Positions 61,620 to 64,000 of a stretch of DNA of 64,000 bases are shown here, piece after piece. Source of the DNA: Thiopseudomonas acetoxidans (GTDB lineage Bacteria; Pseudomonadota; Gammaproteobacteria; Pseudomonadales; Pseudomonadaceae); assembly GCF_030362935.1 (NCBI RefSeq), contig NZ_JAUCDY010000004.1, positions 1-64,000 of the forward strand, written 5' to 3'. The translations under genes and the position numbers were made by a program. The stretch's first letter is position 1. Every line of letters begins with the position of its first letter. Under the pieces are notes generated by a model. The model worked only from the letters and a program-made list of their open reading frames with translations, ran no database searches and was not told the origin of the DNA.

Positions 61620-63038
61620 CTACGTAGTGAGTGTGCGCAACAGGTTTTTATAATCTTCGCTAATGTCGGCATCCGTTTCGCATAGTTCTGCGATTTTACG
61701 GGTGGCGTGTAAAACTGTGGTGTGGTCGCGCCCACCAAAAGCGTCGCCGATTTCCGGCAAGCTGTGATTGGTCACTTCCTTGGCTAATGCCATAGCCACC
61801 TGACGTGGTCGAGCTACTGAACGAGAGCGACGCTTTGATAATAGATCGGCTATTTTAATTTTGTAGTATTCAGCAACGGTGCGCTGGATATTATCAATAC
61901 TAATTAGCTTATCTTGCAGCGCCAATAAGTCTTTTAGCGATTCGCGGATTAGCTCAAGGCTAATGGGTTGATGAGTGAAGTGAGAGTGGGCAATAACACG
62001 TTTTAAAGCGCCTTCGAGATCACGCACGTTAGAGCGGATGCGTTGTGCAATAAAAAAAGCGCAATCTTTAGCTAGTACTACCCTACTTTGCTCAGCTTTT
62101 TTCATCAAAATGGCCACACGGGTTTCTAAGTCTGGTGGCTCAACGGCTGTGGTTAAACCCCAACCAAAGCGTGAAGTTAAACGCTCCTCAATACCGTCAA
62201 TTTCCTTGGGGTAACGGTCGCTGGTTAAAATGATTTGTTGATTGCCTTCTAACAAGGCATTAAAAGTATGGAAAAACTCTTCTTGTGAGCGATCTTTGCC
62301 CGCAAAAAATTGAATATCGTCAATCAGTAGCGCGTCAACTGAGCGGTAATAGGTTTTAAACTCGTTAATCGCCTTCATTTGAATGGCTTTGACCATGTCC
62401 TGCACAAAGCGCTCAGAGTGGAGATAGACGATCTTGGCTTTTGGGTTTTTTTGCAGTAAATGATTACCAACCGCGTGCATTAAATGGGTTTTACCTAGCC
62501 CTACACCACCATAAAGAAATAATGGGTTGTAACCGTGCTTGGGGTTGTCAGCTACCTGCCAAGCCGCAGCGTGAGCAAGTTGATTTGATTTACCTTCAAC
62601 AAAGCTGGCAAATGTAAAGGAGCGGTTTAGACCGCTAACATACTGTGCCGGTTTAGCGCTGGCTGCAGCAACAGCCGCTTTATCTGTATGAGTAGGTGCA
62701 TCGTTTGCGGGTGTTGCATTAGCGGGCTGAGGGGTTGGCGCTGGGCTGGCTGCTGAGGTTACAGTGGTAGTAGCAGTAGGCCGTACTGTCTGACCTTTGC
62801 TACCAATTTGGAGCACTACCTCAGGTGTTTCTCCGCTGTTGCGTTCAGTCATCAGCTCTAAAATGCGGGTGAAATACTTTTCGTTAACCCAGTCTAAGAC
62901 AAAACGATTGGGCGCATAGACAAAAAGGCACTCATCTACTTCTTCAACTTGCAGGGGGCGAATCCAGGTGTTGAAATGCTGCGCGGGAAGTTCATCACGC
63001 AAAAAATCGACAGACTGCAGCCAAAGATTGACAGACAC
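61620..63038 (-). CDS. dnaA: Chromosomal replication initiator DnaA
   Basis: A 472-residue AAA+ initiator. It has an N-terminal DnaB-interacting domain, a variable Thr/Ala/Pro linker (about residues 85-130), Walker A GGVGLGKTHLMHA, Walker B LLIDDIQFFAGK, and the DNA-binding signature FGGRDHTTVLHATRKI. All parts are intact. Unusually it is not next to oriC but about 40 kb from it, on the minus strand. One DnaA box lies upstream at 63,096. Confidence 0.96.
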   Translation of the reverse strand: MSVNLWLQSVDFLRDELPAQHFNTWIRPLQVEEVDECLFVYAPNRFVLDWVNEKYFTRILELMTERNSGETPEVVLQIGSKGQTVRPTATTTVTSAASPAPTPQPANATPANDAPTHTDKAAVAAASAKPAQYVSGLNRSFTFASFVEGKSNQLAHAAAWQVADNPKHGYNPLFLYGGVGLGKTHLMHAVGNHLLQKNPKAKIVYLHSERFVQDMVKAIQMKAINEFKTYYRSVDALLIDDIQFFAGKDRSQEEFFHTFNALLEGNQQIILTSDRYPKEIDGIEERLTSRFGWGLTTAVEPPDLETRVAILMKKAEQSRVVLAKDCAFFIAQRIRSNVRDLEGALKRVIAHSHFTHQPISLELIRESLKDLLALQDKLISIDNIQRTVAEYYKIKIADLLSKRRSRSVARPRQVAMALAKEVTNHSLPEIGDAFGGRDHTTVLHATRKIAELCETDADISEDYKNLLRTLTT

Positions 63039-63095
63039 AGAGAAACCTCAGTTGATGGGCGAATCGAACCGGTATTGTAGCCATGAAGGCCAAAG

Positions 63096-63104
63096 TTATC
63101 CACA
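63096..63104. promoter_or_regulatory. Isolated DnaA box upstream of dnaA
   Basis: A perfect TTATCCACA in the 211-base gap between dnaA and the exopolyphosphatase gene. Single DnaA boxes in dnaA promoters mediate autoregulation. No second strong box is visible here, so it is not by itself an origin. Confidence 0.65.
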
Positions 63105-63249
63105 CGCTAGCAAATTTATTAGTCTTTTATTCGTTGCAGTCAAAGTCTTTATGTGCAATGTGCTCAAAAATTAAGCACTTACAAAATCATTTTATTCCTT
63201 AGTCATATGTGTGCATAAAAGACCAATAAAACAAGTTGCAGGTGCCACT

Positions 63250-64000
63250 CTAGCAGAAGTATTCACCTAGGCTGAGTTTAAAGTTGATGCGCGTTAACCA
63301 CTGCGCTTCTTTGTGAAAGTCTGCTGCGGTTAAGGGGTTTTCTTCCAGCCAGCAGGCAGGAAACAAAATCTCCAATGCATCTTCTGTTGCTTGCAAGCGC
63401 AGCTCGGGAACCTCTTGAGAGCCGCGAATTCGGTACAGCAAGATAGCTAGGCGCAAAATCACACATAGATAGAGCAAAGCATGGCTGTCATTGCCGCACT
63501 GATTAAACAGCTGTAAAGGGATGTTGCGTCTATGGCCGCGAACCAGTAGCGCGATACGTTGCTGCTCTTGACGAGAAAAACCAGCAAGGTCGGAGTGCTC
63601 AACCAAATAAGCGCCGTGTTTGTGGTAATGGTAATGGGCGATATCCAGACCTACTTCATGCACGCGCGCCGCCCAGCTCAGCATCTCTTTATGCCAGTCG
63701 TCCGTTAGTTGCCACGGCTCGGCAAGTTGCTGCAGCACTTCAAGCGCCTTATTTTCAACGCGCAGTGCCTGCTCAACATCGACATGGCTGCGCTGCATCA
63801 GCGCATTAATCGACCGTTCGCGCACATCTTCGTGTTGGTGGCGACCCAGCAGGTCGTATAAAACACCTTCACGCAAAGCGCCGTCGGCTGCTTGCACTTG
63901 GTCGAGGTTTAGTGCATCAAAAATAGCTTCCACTATAGCTAAGCCTGCCGGAAAAATACTGGCGCGTTCGGGCTTAACGCCGGGAAAATCAACTTGGTCA
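63250..64000 (-). CDS. ppx: Exopolyphosphatase / guanosine pentaphosphatase, 3' part
   Basis: The C-terminal 250 residues of a Ppx/GppA phosphatase; the gene runs off the right edge. The reading frame is open from 64,000 and shows GVKPERASIFPAGLAIVEAIF, a family signature, followed by an HD-like helical domain (ARVHEVGLDIAHYHYHKHG). It degrades polyphosphate or pppGpp. Whether it is Ppx or GppA cannot be decided from this part. It lies upstream of dnaA in the same direction. Confidence 0.85.
   Translation of the reverse strand, partial: DQVDFPGVKPERASIFPAGLAIVEAIFDALNLDQVQAADGALREGVLYDLLGRHQHEDVRERSINALMQRSHVDVEQALRVENKALEVLQQLAEPWQLTDDWHKEMLSWAARVHEVGLDIAHYHYHKHGAYLVEHSDLAGFSRQEQQRIALLVRGHRRNIPLQLFNQCGNDSHALLYLCVILRLAILLYRIRGSQEVPELRLQATEDALEILFPACWLEENPLTAADFHKEAQWLTRINFKLSLGEYFC

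Noticed and set aside
63050..63249. A second replication origin next to dnaA
   Set aside because: Only one perfect DnaA box is visible and the A/T-rich stretch is short. The cluster of three boxes is at 23.2 kb.
1..64000. CRISPR arrays, tRNA genes, complete insertion sequences or prophage
   Set aside because: I saw no regularly spaced repeats, no convincing tRNA fold, and no transposase or phage structural genes. Only the MITE-like pair and the higBA patch look mobile.

Overview
The window looks like the origin-proximal part of the chromosome of a gammaproteobacterium close to Pseudomonas (Pseudomonadaceae). The base composition is near-balanced, lower in GC than classical Pseudomonas; no composition was computed. 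The grounds are the protein sequences, the gene order glmU-atp operon-parB-parA-rsmG-mnmG...mnmE-yidC-yidD-rnpA-rpmH, the divergent trpI/trpBA pair, and a dsbG-dsbE-dsbD block with its own two-component system. A low-GC relative such as the Thiopseudomonas/Denitrificimonas group is a guess, not a result.

Left part (1-23,280). The left edge holds two tandem rRNA-type promoters and a boxA leader on the minus strand, so a 16S gene should begin just outside the window. Then come a lipoprotein, a SpmAB-like membrane protein, an AmiD-type amidase, a TM2 protein, glmU, the complete atpIBEFHAGDC operon, parAB, rsmG and mnmG. A small accessory patch follows: a lipoprotein, a higBA toxin-antitoxin pair and a broken small gene. 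After it come mnmE, yidC, yidD, rnpA and rpmH. Nearly all of this lies on the minus strand, away from an oriC-like region (about 22,860-23,280) that has three perfect DnaA boxes beside rpmH.

Middle part (23,281-41,143). Beside oriC sits ampD where dnaA would be expected. It is followed by a tightly packed aryl-polyene (APE) pigment operon on the plus strand: chain-length-factor-like KS, acyltransferase, two ACPs, membrane protein, ligase-dehydratase fusion, glycosyltransferase, HtrB-like acyltransferase, aromatic amino acid ammonia-lyase, thioesterase, LolA-like carrier, MMPL exporter, flavin-dependent halogenase-like enzyme, lipoprotein, KS, dehydratase, ketoreductase and KS. Two small exported proteins follow. 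The halogenase-like gene and the lyase make this cluster the most notable system here.

Right part (41,236-64,000). This holds a BamE-like exported protein, hemE, two tandem acyl-CoA dehydrogenases with a PsrA-like operator, a small flagellar-rod-C-like protein, trpI/trpBA, and dsbG-dsbE-dsbD with a DsbRS-like two-component system. Two copies of a MITE-like element sit in the dsb intergenic region. Then come gyrB-recF-dnaN-dnaA on the minus strand, with two perfect parS sites inside recF, and the 3' part of an exopolyphosphatase gene. Relative to the usual rpmH-oriC-dnaA-dnaN-recF-gyrB order, the whole 23.3-63.2 kb block looks inverted. That leaves dnaA about 40 kb from oriC and on what would be the lagging strand.
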